Shown: piece by piece, positions 1 to 7,532 of the stretch | How positions within the stretch are numbered: the first letter of the stretch is position 1 | Layout of the letters: every line of letters starts with the position of its first letter | Program-made: the position numbers and the translations under genes | Origin: a virus | Virus record (IMG/VR): IMGVR_UViG_3300011258_000582 | Location: 1 to 21,646 of that record | Direction: 5' to 3' (one strand) | Length of the DNA stretch: 21,646 nucleotides | The notes under the pieces: model-generated | Databases searched by the model: none | Told to the model about the DNA's origin: nothing | The model's input: only the letters and a program-made list of their open reading frames with translations

Positions 1-1
1 A

Positions 2-112
2 CGTACGTTTGATACGTATCCGTCTGCTTATGCTAATATGGCTGCATCTAAGTATTGCAAGAATCCTAACTATGCAAAGAAGTCCAAAGGTGGTAAACGT
101 AAAGGAAAGTAA
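2..112 (+). CDS. C-terminal end of a small basic phage protein (partial)
   Basis: An open frame enters from the left edge and stops at the TAA at 110-112, giving 36 residues with no start in the window. The tail is rich in Lys, Tyr and Gly (TYPSAYANMAASKYCKNP, then KKSKGGKRKGK). Short lysine-rich ends of this type are common in small basic virion-associated proteins next to other such proteins in environmental phages. Its stop overlaps the next start (TAATG at 110-114), so the two genes are probably translationally coupled. The function is unknown. Its reality is supported by the clean codon pattern and the coupling. Confidence 0.65.
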   Translation, partial: RTFDTYPSAYANMAASKYCKNPNYAKKSKGGKRKGK

Positions 113-354
113 TGGCTCAACTAAAGCAATGGAGAGAGCAGAACTGGGTAAGGATCGGAACTGATGGATCTATCAAAGGACCTTGCGGAACGTCGAAGGA
201 TAAGAAGAACCCTGACCGTTGCCTCCCTAAAAGAAAGGCTCTCAGCCTCACGAAAGCGGAGAGAGCTAGCACAGCTAGAAAGAAAAAGAAAGCAGGAGCC
301 AGAGGAAAAACAGTCGTAGCAAATACACCTAAAGCAAAGGTAAGAACTAAATGA
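112..354 (+). CDS. Small basic protein, DUF5872-like
   Basis: This 80-aa, strongly basic protein has the core WVRIGTDGSIKGPCGTSKDK followed by KKNPDRCLPKRKALSLTKAE and an Arg/Lys tail. The arrangement W-x-x-I, GPCG(T/R), a Cys-Pro core and an SLTKAERA-type helix is what I recall of the DUF5872 family, found in phages and large DNA viruses. The biochemical role is not known; charge suggests nucleic-acid binding or packaging in the virion, which is inference. The start overlaps the preceding stop (TAATG). Its TGA stop at 352-354 overlaps an ATG at 351 (ATGA), which now opens only a seven-codon frame (see the repeat at 348-370). Confidence 0.7.
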   Translation: MAQLKQWREQNWVRIGTDGSIKGPCGTSKDKKNPDRCLPKRKALSLTKAERASTARKKKKAGARGKTVVANTPKAKVRTK

Positions 355-370
355 GTAAGGAACACAAAAG
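348..370 (+). repeat. Left copy of a 23-bp direct repeat (truncated gene start)
   Basis: The sequence TAAATGAGTAAGGAACACAA and the next three bases match 540-562 at 22 of 23 positions; the difference is T versus G in the second codon. In this copy the ATG at 351 opens a frame of only seven codons (MSKEHKS) before TAA at 372-374. In the right copy the same start continues as the 78-aa gene at 543. The left copy therefore looks like a duplicated, decapitated 5' end of that gene. Confidence 0.8.
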
Positions 371-376
371 TTAATA

Positions 377-535
377 ATGAATAATAAAAATATAAATAAC
401 AGAAAGTTAATTGAGGATTCTGATTTTTACATTAAGAAAAAACCTGGCTCAAAAAACTTAGACCCTGGTTTTTACGTAAAGAAAAAAAAGACTTCAAAGA
501 GCTTAGATTCTGGTTTTACTATAAAGCGCAAGTAA
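377..535 (+). CDS. 52-aa microprotein made of about 15-residue repeats
   Basis: An ATG at 377 opens a 52-codon frame ending in TAA at 533-535. After a short Asn-rich head the protein is nearly all repeat: DSDFYIKKKPGSKN, then LDPGFYVKKKKTSKS, then LDSGFTIKRK, a unit of [LE]D-[SP]-[DG]-F-[YT]-[IV]-K-[KR]-K. The frame is preserved through three units while the bases vary, which argues for selection on the protein. It is AT-rich and lysine-rich, unlike the GC-richer gene that follows. It lies exactly between two copies of the start of the DUF6321-like gene (348-370 and 540-562). I do not recognise a family. Its basic character matches its neighbours, so a virion role is a guess. Confidence 0.6.
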   Translation: MNNKNINNRKLIEDSDFYIKKKPGSKNLDPGFYVKKKKTSKSLDSGFTIKRK

Positions 536-539
536 AAAG

Positions 540-562
540 TAAATGAGGAAGGAACACAAAAG
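540..562 (+). repeat. Right copy of the 23-bp direct repeat
   Basis: This copy contains the intact start (ATG at 543) of the 78-aa gene. It matches 348-370 at 22 of 23 positions. The spacing between copies is 192 bp and corresponds to the microprotein unit. Confidence 0.8.
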
Positions 563-779
563 CAAAAAGGGCGGACTAACTGCCGCCGGCCGTGCCTACT
601 TCAAGCGCAAGACGGGTGCTAACCTCAAGGCTCCGGTCACGGAATCCAAGCCCAAGGGCAAGAAGCTAGCTCGAAAGAAATCATTTTGTGCCAGAATGTC
701 TGGCGTTAAGGGTCCAATGAAGGACGACAAGGGAAGACCAACACGGAAGGCTCTAGCCTTGAAGCGTTGGAAATGTTAA
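543..779 (+). CDS. Small basic protein, DUF6321-like
   Basis: This is a 78-aa, Lys/Arg-rich protein. It shows KKGGLTAAGRAYFKRKTGAN, then LKAPV, then KKSFCARMSGVKGPM and a C-terminal ALKRWKC. The order KGGL-x-x-x-GR-x-(Y/F)-(F/Y), LKAPVTE, SFC-x-R-M-x-G and a terminal (R/K)WKC is the pattern I associate with DUF6321, found in phages and giant viruses. Function is undetermined. Its position directly upstream of the tail or connector gene, with six bases between, suggests co-expression with late genes. The start codon lies in the right copy of a duplicated 23-bp sequence. Confidence 0.7.
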   Translation: MRKEHKSKKGGLTAAGRAYFKRKTGANLKAPVTESKPKGKKLARKKSFCARMSGVKGPMKDDKGRPTRKALALKRWKC

Positions 780-785
780 AAATTA

Positions 786-3212
786 ATGCAAGAATACAGG
801 TCCTACGCTAACTTAGATGATCGCATCCTCAATGACGGGGATGTAGGTTTTGTTGGGTTCAACAATCGGCTTAGACCTGATCAGCTACAGGGGGGCATGC
901 TAGCTGACTCCCAGAACATTCGACTGGATCGTAACGGCGAAGCACAGGTAAGAAAGGGCATCGAGGTTATTGAAGCTCCGTTTGGTGTAGGAGGCGATGT
1001 ACTTCGACTACCTACCTCAGCGGAAATTGGCAATGGAAGCACGACGATGCTTCCGACTACTATTGAATCAGCAACTCTTGTTGGTGCTGACAACCAGGCT
1101 AATCTTATAATCAATGACCCCGCCGTAGAAGCAGGGCATACATTTGCAGCGGACGATGTTGTTACCGTAGAAGGACTAGGACCTAGCGGCTCATCTTTTA
1201 CGGTTGACCCTAATGGACTCAAAACTCTAGTTTCTGTTACCGATAACGGGGATACTAGGACACTCAAATACGCTCTATCGGGTAGTAATGAAACCTATAC
1301 TACCCCAATAGTACTACCGCAACAATTATCATTCACCCTGAATACTAATACCACGCAGGCTGTTATTGGTTTCAAGATGATACTTGACCAAGGGCAAGTT
1401 ACTGAAGTCTACGCAAGTTCGGCATTCAGTGACCCCAATGATAATGCTAGTCAGTACATCCTCATTGCATCTAACTTGAAAGTTGTTGCTAAGAATTTGC
1501 TGACTGATGCTACCGTAGAGATTGCTTATCCATTAAACGAAACGATACCTCCGCAATCATCAATGCTTCAGACCTTTAACAAGGTGTTTATATTTCGTAA
1601 AGGTCAAGTAGCTCTTGAGTGGGATGGTTCCTTTAGTGCGGTAACAGCAGGAAGTTTTGTGGTAGGTAGAACCTATACAATCACGGCTGTTGGAAATACG
1701 GACTTTCAAGCTATCGGTGCTTCGGCAGATACTATAGGTGTCACTTTTACGGCTACGGGTGTTGGGTCCGGAACTGGCACAGCCACATCTGCCTTTTCTA
1801 AAGTTGCAAGCGGAACCTATACTCAACCAGCTATATTAGATATTTCTGGATTTGTTATTACCAATGGACTCGCCACAGCAACCGTAAGCAATACTCTGTC
1901 TCCGGGTGACAAGGTTATCCTTGTAACCGCTGGTGCAAGTACGCTAACCGAAGGCAATCAATTTACTGTTTCTGAAGCTACTGCATCAGCCTTTAAGTTC
2001 TTTGTGGATTCAGCGGATGTATCCAATAAGACAAATGTTGAGTTCACTCAAAAAGTTTCCGTAGGTCTAGGGTTCACACATATGCCTGCCCCGGAGTTTG
2101 CCGTATATCATCAACGCAGGTTGGTTATGCCGTTTCAATTCTCTGTGGATGCAAGTGTTAATTCGTACACATCGAGGGGGATTCTGGATGAGGTTATTGC
2201 TTCAGATATTCTGGATAGCGATACATATGACCAAATCTTTGCTCAGTACAGATTCAATGCAGGTGAGGCTGACTTCACGGTAGGGCTGCACTCATTCTCC
2301 GAGGATAATTTGATGGTGTTCAATCGTAACAGCATTCACTTAATATCTAACACAACTTCGTTGCAATCAGCTAGCACTAAACTATTGACCGATGAAGTGG
2401 GCTGCGTAGCGCGACAAACTATTACACAGGTTGGTAATCAAGTTATATTCCTTTCCGACAATGGTGTTTACAGCACTCAATTCTTTGATGAGTACAACCT
2501 TCGTGGAACCGAAACTCCTTTAAGTGAGCCAATTAACGAAACAATCAAAAGAATTAATAGGGATCAACGGACTCAAGCTGTTTCTGTTTACTTCGACAAT
2601 CGTTACTTTATTGCTGTGCCATTGGATGATGCCCTTCGCAACAACGCTATACTTATTTATAACTTCCTAAATAAACAATGGGAGAGTATTGATAGCGTTA
2701 ATAGCGATGACTGGGACATTGAAAATCTCATTGTTTCGGGTGAAGGAAGCCAGCGGGGTGTTTATGCAATTAACCGATTAGGAGGCATACATAAGCTTGA
2801 CGCTAGGCTACAGGGTGATGACTTAATTAATGTAAGCACCGGAGGCTCTAATGAAACTAAGAATGTCAAAGGCAGTATTACTACTCGTCAATATACATTC
2901 GGTGATATGACCAGGAAGAATTGGAAAGAATTTCAGATGCACGTAGAGAGTAGTGCGGATAATGCTAGCAACTTTGACCTATTAGCGGAGACAGAGAACC
3001 CTGATGGTAACTTTACATTAGGAACCTTAAGCAGCTTTAATGATGGAGTTAATTTACCTAAGGCGGAGGATGTGTCCATACGTGGTAGAATAGGTAACCG
3101 CAGAGGACACGGGATTCAATTTACAGTAAACAATACACAAGGACGGCCAAGAATTAGGTCACTTCAAACTCAAGGATCAACCTCCTTTAGATCAACACAG
3201 AAAGCAGAATAA
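786..3212 (+). CDS. Tail or head-tail connector-like structural protein, 808 aa
   Basis: The N-terminus has the logic of phage tail or stabilisation proteins: a list-like LADSQNIRLDRNGEAQVRKG segment (about residues 38-58), as in tail tubular and P22 gp10-type proteins. The body is rich in beta strands, Asn, Thr and Ser. Residues about 400-640 contain RRLVMPFQF, NLMVFNRNSIHLIS and VIFLSDNGVYS, alternating strands that could form a beta-propeller. Residues about 288-338 contain a GSFVVGRTYTITAVGNTDF motif followed by AIGAS and a GSGTGTAT end. This is a motif seen as a movable insert in many marine phage tail proteins, and it interrupts an otherwise continuous strand-rich region. The last codon overlaps the next start by one base. 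A structural role is likely; the exact part is uncertain. Confidence 0.6.
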   Translation: MQEYRSYANLDDRILNDGDVGFVGFNNRLRPDQLQGGMLADSQNIRLDRNGEAQVRKGIEVIEAPFGVGGDVLRLPTSAEIGNGSTTMLPTTIESATLVGADNQANLIINDPAVEAGHTFAADDVVTVEGLGPSGSSFTVDPNGLKTLVSVTDNGDTRTLKYALSGSNETYTTPIVLPQQLSFTLNTNTTQAVIGFKMILDQGQVTEVYASSAFSDPNDNASQYILIASNLKVVAKNLLTDATVEIAYPLNETIPPQSSMLQTFNKVFIFRKGQVALEWDGSFSAVTAGSFVVGRTYTITAVGNTDFQAIGASADTIGVTFTATGVGSGTGTATSAFSKVASGTYTQPAILDISGFVITNGLATATVSNTLSPGDKVILVTAGASTLTEGNQFTVSEATASAFKFFVDSADVSNKTNVEFTQKVSVGLGFTHMPAPEFAVYHQRRLVMPFQFSVDASVNSYTSRGILDEVIASDILDSDTYDQIFAQYRFNAGEADFTVGLHSFSEDNLMVFNRNSIHLISNTTSLQSASTKLLTDEVGCVARQTITQVGNQVIFLSDNGVYSTQFFDEYNLRGTETPLSEPINETIKRINRDQRTQAVSVYFDNRYFIAVPLDDALRNNAILIYNFLNKQWESIDSVNSDDWDIENLIVSGEGSQRGVYAINRLGGIHKLDARLQGDDLINVSTGGSNETKNVKGSITTRQYTFGDMTRKNWKEFQMHVESSADNASNFDLLAETENPDGNFTLGTLSSFNDGVNLPKAEDVSIRGRIGNRRGHGIQFTVNNTQGRPRIRSLQTQGSTSFRSTQKAE

Positions 3213-3928
3213 TGGCATCACCTATAGTAAAAGGAAACAATTTTGGGGCTACCGATACAGTCACTAACACAACACTTAATAACATTGTTGATAACGCAGC
3301 GTTTAAAGATTTTGACGGAAGTACTGAAGCATTCAACGTAAGTGGTTCAACCGATATAGGAACCTGTGCATTGGCTGGAGGACTTGGAGTTAAGACTACC
3401 ACGGGACAGTTACAGCTCAAAAGCCAGGCTAACCTAACCGCCCTCGGAAATGTATCGGGTGGTGCTGCTGTTCCTACTGCCGTAGCTATCCTTGATGAGG
3501 ACAATATGTCTTCTAACTCAGCTACTTCATTAGCAACTCAGCAAAGCATCAAGAAATATGTTGACGATAATAGTTCAGTGTTAAGCGCTAGCACGGCTAC
3601 AGGAACGATAACCACTACTGGCGCAAATACTTTTCAGGACTTCGATCTTTCTGCGGTTGTTGGATCAAACAAGGCTATGGTCATCATGGAGGTATTCGAC
3701 GGAAACCAGAATGGTAGGACTATATTTTTTAGAACGAAGGGGTCATCCGTCTCGCCCTATGGTGCTTCTGTTCAAGGCGGTTCAAATACAGCTCTTTTAG
3801 GAACTGCTGACAACGGCAACACCGTTATTGTAACAACCGATTCATCGGGATTCCTTGAAGTTCTTACAGGGGCGGTTGCTATAAGTGACGTAAAGTATGC
3901 AGTCCAAGCCTTTCAAGTAATCTCTTAA
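3212..3928 (+). CDS. Short tail-fibre-like protein, 238 aa
   Basis: The protein is rich in Ser, Thr, Asn, Gly and Ala, with repeated short strands, as in fibre proteins. Residues about 100-120 carry MSSNSATSLATQQSIKKYVD, a variant of the S-x-T-x-(L/V)-ATQxSI(K/A)xYVD motif common in phage tail fibres and shared with the next gene. The half after it is a compact beta-rich domain (VMEVFDGNQNGRTIFFRTKG). It may be a receptor-binding or particle-decorating tip; this is inference. The start overlaps the preceding stop by one base, so it is likely coupled to the 808-aa gene. Confidence 0.55.
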   Translation: MASPIVKGNNFGATDTVTNTTLNNIVDNAAFKDFDGSTEAFNVSGSTDIGTCALAGGLGVKTTTGQLQLKSQANLTALGNVSGGAAVPTAVAILDEDNMSSNSATSLATQQSIKKYVDDNSSVLSASTATGTITTTGANTFQDFDLSAVVGSNKAMVIMEVFDGNQNGRTIFFRTKGSSVSPYGASVQGGSNTALLGTADNGNTVIVTTDSSGFLEVLTGAVAISDVKYAVQAFQVIS

Positions 3929-3940
3929 ACATTTAATAAT

Positions 3941-4492
3941 ATGTCCATTTTAACAACAGGAAAAACATTTGCTAATGGCGAACAGCTGTCTGCTAGCAAA
4001 CTTAATCAAGTAATTACCGGGGCGACTTTTGATGCGTCAGGTGCTGTTGATGGTAGCAGCATAACACTTATTGGGGGAGCTATGGCTGTAAATGACGGAG
4101 GCGTAACCTTTGCAAAACTAACAGACGTTATTGACAGCGATACAATGACTGGAGCAAGTGCAACCAAACTAGCTACATCTGAAAGCATTAAGGCTTATGT
4201 GGACAGTAGTCCTAATTTTACTCCGAGTACATATGATAGTGAAGAGAGCGTAACTTTTCCTAATGGTCTAATAATGAAGTTTGGCACAGTAACGGTTTCG
4301 GCTAATACTACCACTGCCGTAAACTTTGGAGCAGCTTTTAATGCTACCGTTAGCGCGCAACTTACTATACAAGAAAACAACACTACCGACAGGGAGAGTA
4401 TAAAAATTGAATCCTTAACTAATTCAACCTTAACCATACGTGAAACTGATTCTTTTGCTGGAACAGTACATTGGCAAGTAATTGGTAGATAA
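3941..4492 (+). CDS. Short tail-fibre-like protein, 183 aa, related to the gene before
   Basis: The protein starts with SILTTGKTFANGEQLSASKL, an N-terminus typical of fibre or spike proteins that attach to a baseplate or tail. Residues about 65-90 contain MTGASATKLATSESIKAYVD, the same motif as in the gene upstream (SATSLATQQSIKKYVD). The two therefore share at least this module, though the C-terminal domains differ. The C-terminus (FNATVSAQLTIQENNTTDRE onward) looks like a beta sandwich. Leader: an AT-rich TTTAATAAT stretch, no Shine-Dalgarno. Its last codon overlaps the next start by one base. Confidence 0.55.
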   Translation: MSILTTGKTFANGEQLSASKLNQVITGATFDASGAVDGSSITLIGGAMAVNDGGVTFAKLTDVIDSDTMTGASATKLATSESIKAYVDSSPNFTPSTYDSEESVTFPNGLIMKFGTVTVSANTTTAVNFGAAFNATVSAQLTIQENNTTDRESIKIESLTNSTLTIRETDSFAGTVHWQVIGR

Positions 4493-4974
4493 TGAACCCC
4501 CTCTTGCAATCAGTTCAACTAGCATTGCAAAATGCTGAACAGAAAGAAGCCATTGCGTTTATAGATAAGGTCGTGGATTTCTGTATTGAACACGAGAACG
4601 GGAAAGTATTGGGCAAGTGGTCTAAGGGTATGATTCGGCTCCTTGTAGCCTATCATATGGCCAAGGATACTTGCATTGTAGAGAAGGACGAAGAGGGCAA
4701 TATCACAGGTTTAGGTATGTGGTATAATTGTAACGAGGACGACGACGAGTCGTTTATTGAAAACTGGATTGCGGATGACCCCGACGGAAACGCAATATTT
4801 ATGGCCTTCTTATTTTCAAATACTACCAAAACTTTTAAACAACTTACACATAACTTTATTAATAAATGCCCTGGTGTAATGCAAAAAAAATTACTAGGAA
4901 TACGGCGCAGGAAGGGTTCTGCCGTTAGGGTGGAATACTCACCTAAAGTTTTTAAAAAAATACTAACAATATAA
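4492..4974 (+). CDS. Unrecognised 160-aa protein downstream of the fibre genes
   Basis: I cannot assign a family with confidence. The protein has an N-terminal amphipathic helical part (LLQSVQLALQNAEQKEAIAF), a central segment GLGMWYNCNEDDDESFIENW with a strongly acidic patch, and a hydrophobic IFMAFLFSN strand. A basic C-terminal part follows (KKLLGIRRRKGSAVRVEYSP). Small acyl- or acetyltransferase-like proteins are often found beside marine phage fibre genes and have a comparable strand order, but I see no diagnostic acetyl-CoA loop, so this is only a weak idea. Overlap of one base with the previous gene and four bases to the next place it in the same transcript. Confidence 0.6.
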   Translation: MNPLLQSVQLALQNAEQKEAIAFIDKVVDFCIEHENGKVLGKWSKGMIRLLVAYHMAKDTCIVEKDEEGNITGLGMWYNCNEDDDESFIENWIADDPDGNAIFMAFLFSNTTKTFKQLTHNFINKCPGVMQKKLLGIRRRKGSAVRVEYSPKVFKKILTI

Positions 4975-4978
4975 CATT

Positions 4979-6760
4979 ATGGGTTCATCAAAATCACCAA
5001 AACAGCCAGCACCTATTGACCCAGGTGAGTCAATGGGCGAATACTTGTTCGGCAAGGACTTCAGTAAGTCGTATCAGGGAATTACGGACCCTAGACTTCA
5101 AGATAGATTGATTGCCGCCGAGTCAACGTATCGTCCGCAATACGCTGGGCTAGAGCTTCAGGACATTAATACATTTGCTCGTGGTCTCGAAGAAAGGGCT
5201 AACCCTGAGTACGCACGAATCCAGACAGAGATTGCTGGGTTAAAGGCGGGGCAGGAGTATGAAAGTCTTTCAGCGAAGGAGCGCAATAAGGCACTTAAAG
5301 CACAGGCTGATATTCTTTTCCCCGATAAAGCGAGAAGTGGGAGTCGGAATAGATTTAACGACTACAGTTTTAATAAACAGCAAAGTATTAAACGAGAAGA
5401 GTTTATTAAGCAAGGAAAAATTGGAATCGGTGACCGAGCTGCAAAGATTGCCGAACTAGAAACACGTCTAGAAGGTACGCCCGAAACGCTTGAAGCTCAA
5501 GGAGGGCTATTCGATTTATTGGAAGAGCAGTCACGCCGTGCGGGTGACTTGCAACGTGAGCAACTAGGGTTGCAACGTGAGTCCGACGTAGCTGCATTAG
5601 AGGAGTTCTCACCTCAAGTAGTGCAGGCTTACCGTGACGCTGACCCCTTTAGCACAGCTTTGGCTGAGGAGGCTTCCGCTAGGGCAATGGACTCAAGCCT
5701 AAGGGATAGAGGCCAGGGTCTTATGAGTTCTGCGTTGCGAGAAGCTAGTGAATCCGAAAGTGCATTGCAATCCAGTGGCATGGCTAACGTAAACGCAATG
5801 CGTGAAGCCGCTAGTGCAGCAGAAAGTGCATTAAATCAGAGCGGATTGTCCAACATAAACGCAAAGCGTGAAGCTGCAAGCGCAGCAGAGCAACAACTTA
5901 ACAAGGTTGGTATGTCTCTATCTGACCTATCTCCGACCGAACAAGAGGCTATATTGTCTGGACGTGGAATGGAGTTCGCTGCATCCACTGGAGAACTTAC
6001 TGCCCTCGAAAAGCGCAGAGCGCAGCAGTCCTCACGGGAAGCTTCTGTTGCTCGTGGACGGGGAATGGATCAAAGTGCTGTGTATGGAGAGATGGAGGCT
6101 CGTATGGCCGAGGAGCTAAACAAGCAGGAGCGTGAGATTGCTCTGGGTGCAAGTTTATTAGGTCAACAGGCTGATATGCGTTTAAATAGATTAAACGCAG
6201 GCGCAGGTATTCTCACTCAAGCTGAAGCTATGGATGCTCAACGCAGAGCAGAGCAGTTACAGCGCCAGAAATTTGGTGCTAGCTCACTTACTCAAGCCGA
6301 AGCTATGAATGCCCAACGTAGGGCAGAACAACTCCAGCGTCAGCAATTTGGTTCTGATCAATTACGTGCCTCAGAATCTATGCTAGCGCAAAGAAGGGCT
6401 GAAGAGTTACAACGCCTACAGCTAGGCGCAGGTTTAATGGGACAGGCTGATCAGCAATTGCAAGGAGCTTTTGGTATGAACCGCAATCTAGCGGGTGACA
6501 TAGGTATGACTATCTTAGGTCGGCCTTCGTCTTCTATTAATCTTGGTAGTCAAACACTATCATCGGCACAGCAGGGTGCGGCAGGTCAAATGGGACCTCA
6601 ACTATTCGACGCTAACGTAGGTTACAATGCGGCATTGCAACAGCGAGGACAGGACGTTACGTTCCAGGGTATGAAGGCTCAGGCTGATGCAGCTAGTAGT
6701 GCTGGATTTATGGGTGGAGTTGGTAGTGCCTTGGGTGGATTTTTAGGAAGACCAGGTTAA
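4979..6760 (+). CDS. Helical repeat protein, probable internal virion (ejection) protein, 593 aa
   Basis: The protein is almost entirely helical, very rich in Ala, Gln, Glu, Arg and Ser, with a glycine-rich end (GFMGGVGSALGGFLGRPG). Two internal repeat sets are visible. One, at residues about 245-310, has three units of MREAASAAESALNQSGLSNI type. The other, at about 408-487, has three to four units of QAEAMDAQRRAEQLQRQKFG type, a regular Ala/Gln/Arg coiled coil. Long Ala/Gln coiled coils ahead of a giant protein with hydrophobic segments are typical of podovirus internal proteins injected with the DNA. That role is inferred from composition and gene order; no enzyme motif is seen. Confidence 0.5.
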   Translation: MGSSKSPKQPAPIDPGESMGEYLFGKDFSKSYQGITDPRLQDRLIAAESTYRPQYAGLELQDINTFARGLEERANPEYARIQTEIAGLKAGQEYESLSAKERNKALKAQADILFPDKARSGSRNRFNDYSFNKQQSIKREEFIKQGKIGIGDRAAKIAELETRLEGTPETLEAQGGLFDLLEEQSRRAGDLQREQLGLQRESDVAALEEFSPQVVQAYRDADPFSTALAEEASARAMDSSLRDRGQGLMSSALREASESESALQSSGMANVNAMREAASAAESALNQSGLSNINAKREAASAAEQQLNKVGMSLSDLSPTEQEAILSGRGMEFAASTGELTALEKRRAQQSSREASVARGRGMDQSAVYGEMEARMAEELNKQEREIALGASLLGQQADMRLNRLNAGAGILTQAEAMDAQRRAEQLQRQKFGASSLTQAEAMNAQRRAEQLQRQQFGSDQLRASESMLAQRRAEELQRLQLGAGLMGQADQQLQGAFGMNRNLAGDIGMTILGRPSSSINLGSQTLSSAQQGAAGQMGPQLFDANVGYNAALQQRGQDVTFQGMKAQADAASSAGFMGGVGSALGGFLGRPG

Positions 6761-6786
6761 TTAATAAAAATTTAAGATAAAATATT

Positions 6787-7479
6787 ATGGCATTTCAATC
6801 AGGAACAACAATTCGACCAGAACTGGCTAACGCAGACTACAGCGGCTTTCAAAATGCCGCTAACATACAGGCGAACGCACTAGCCCAGCTAGGTGCTACC
6901 ATCGGCTCCGCTATACAGGTTGCGGGAGAAAAGAAAAAAGAAAAGGCTCTTAGCAAGCAGGCTCAAGAGATGGTCTTTGGCTTCCTTAAAGGAAATCCAC
7001 AGCAGGCTGAATTTTTTGGTCTTCCAGAGGAATTTGAGATGAGTGACGTAAAACCCGTCGTTGATGTTCTGGGAGCTAAACCTAGCATCTCACTGATGAT
7101 GCAACTCAAGATGGCTAGTATGCAGGCTCAGACACCATCATTACCTAGCGTCACACAGGCTCAAAAATTTGATGAATACCTAGGGACTCTTGGTGGTGGA
7201 AAAGATGTAATCTTGAAAAACGGGATGCTTTATGATGAGGACTTTGGAACGCCCGACGATGTTATCCCTTTTGACGATCCCATTGTTCAGCAAGCTTTAA
7301 GAACCAAAGAAGGTCAAGCATTTCTTACTGGATACAAACTCCCCGAACCCTTAGAACTTAACAAAGAGGATGAGGACATTGATGTAAATGTACCTGTAGA
7401 TGAGTCCGTACAGACTTCTCAAAGAACTCCACCAGAATCTGAGTTCATGAGATTTGGTACATTTGACGCACGGTTTTAA
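6787..7479 (+). CDS. Probable internal virion protein, 230 aa
   Basis: The N-terminus (FQNAANIQANALAQLGATIG) is an Ala/Gln/Asn-rich helix followed by a Lys cluster (EKKKEKALSKQ), resembling the short internal or ejection proteins encoded between larger ones in podovirus-like phages. The middle has QMVFGFLKGNPQQ-like and PEEFEMSD segments, and the C-terminal third is acidic (LNKEDEDIDVNVPVDE). No catalytic motif is visible. It sits between the 593-aa and 1603-aa genes, in the same direction and with short AT-rich gaps, so it is probably part of the same late transcript. Leader: AAGATAAAATATT before ATG, with no Shine-Dalgarno. Confidence 0.45.
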   Translation: MAFQSGTTIRPELANADYSGFQNAANIQANALAQLGATIGSAIQVAGEKKKEKALSKQAQEMVFGFLKGNPQQAEFFGLPEEFEMSDVKPVVDVLGAKPSISLMMQLKMASMQAQTPSLPSVTQAQKFDEYLGTLGGGKDVILKNGMLYDEDFGTPDDVIPFDDPIVQQALRTKEGQAFLTGYKLPEPLELNKEDEDIDVNVPVDESVQTSQRTPPESEFMRFGTFDARF

Positions 7480-7508
7480 TTAGAAATAATATTTAAACAC
7501 ATATTACT

Positions 7509-7525
7509 TTAGCTTCCGGAGCTAA
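7509..7525 (+). promoter_or_regulatory. Small hairpin just before the 1603-aa gene
   Basis: TTAGCT (7509-7514), loop TCCGG and AGCTAA (7520-7525) form a 6-bp stem ending eight bases before the ATG at 7533. No U-run follows, so it is not a terminator. It could control access to the start or mark RNA processing. Confidence 0.35.
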
Positions 7526-7532
7526 TACACTT

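Noticed and set aside
881-1267. Minus-strand frame of 128 codons inside the 808-aa gene.
   Set aside because: It is Ser/Thr/Pro-rich shadow sequence opposite a strongly coding frame, without promoter or leader. The same holds for the minus-strand frames at 3187-3504, 9315-9668 and 9821-10189.
5259-6119. Alternative plus-strand frames (5259-5459, 5868-6119) inside the 593-aa gene.
   Set aside because: They are off-frame shadows with unnatural composition and no leader.
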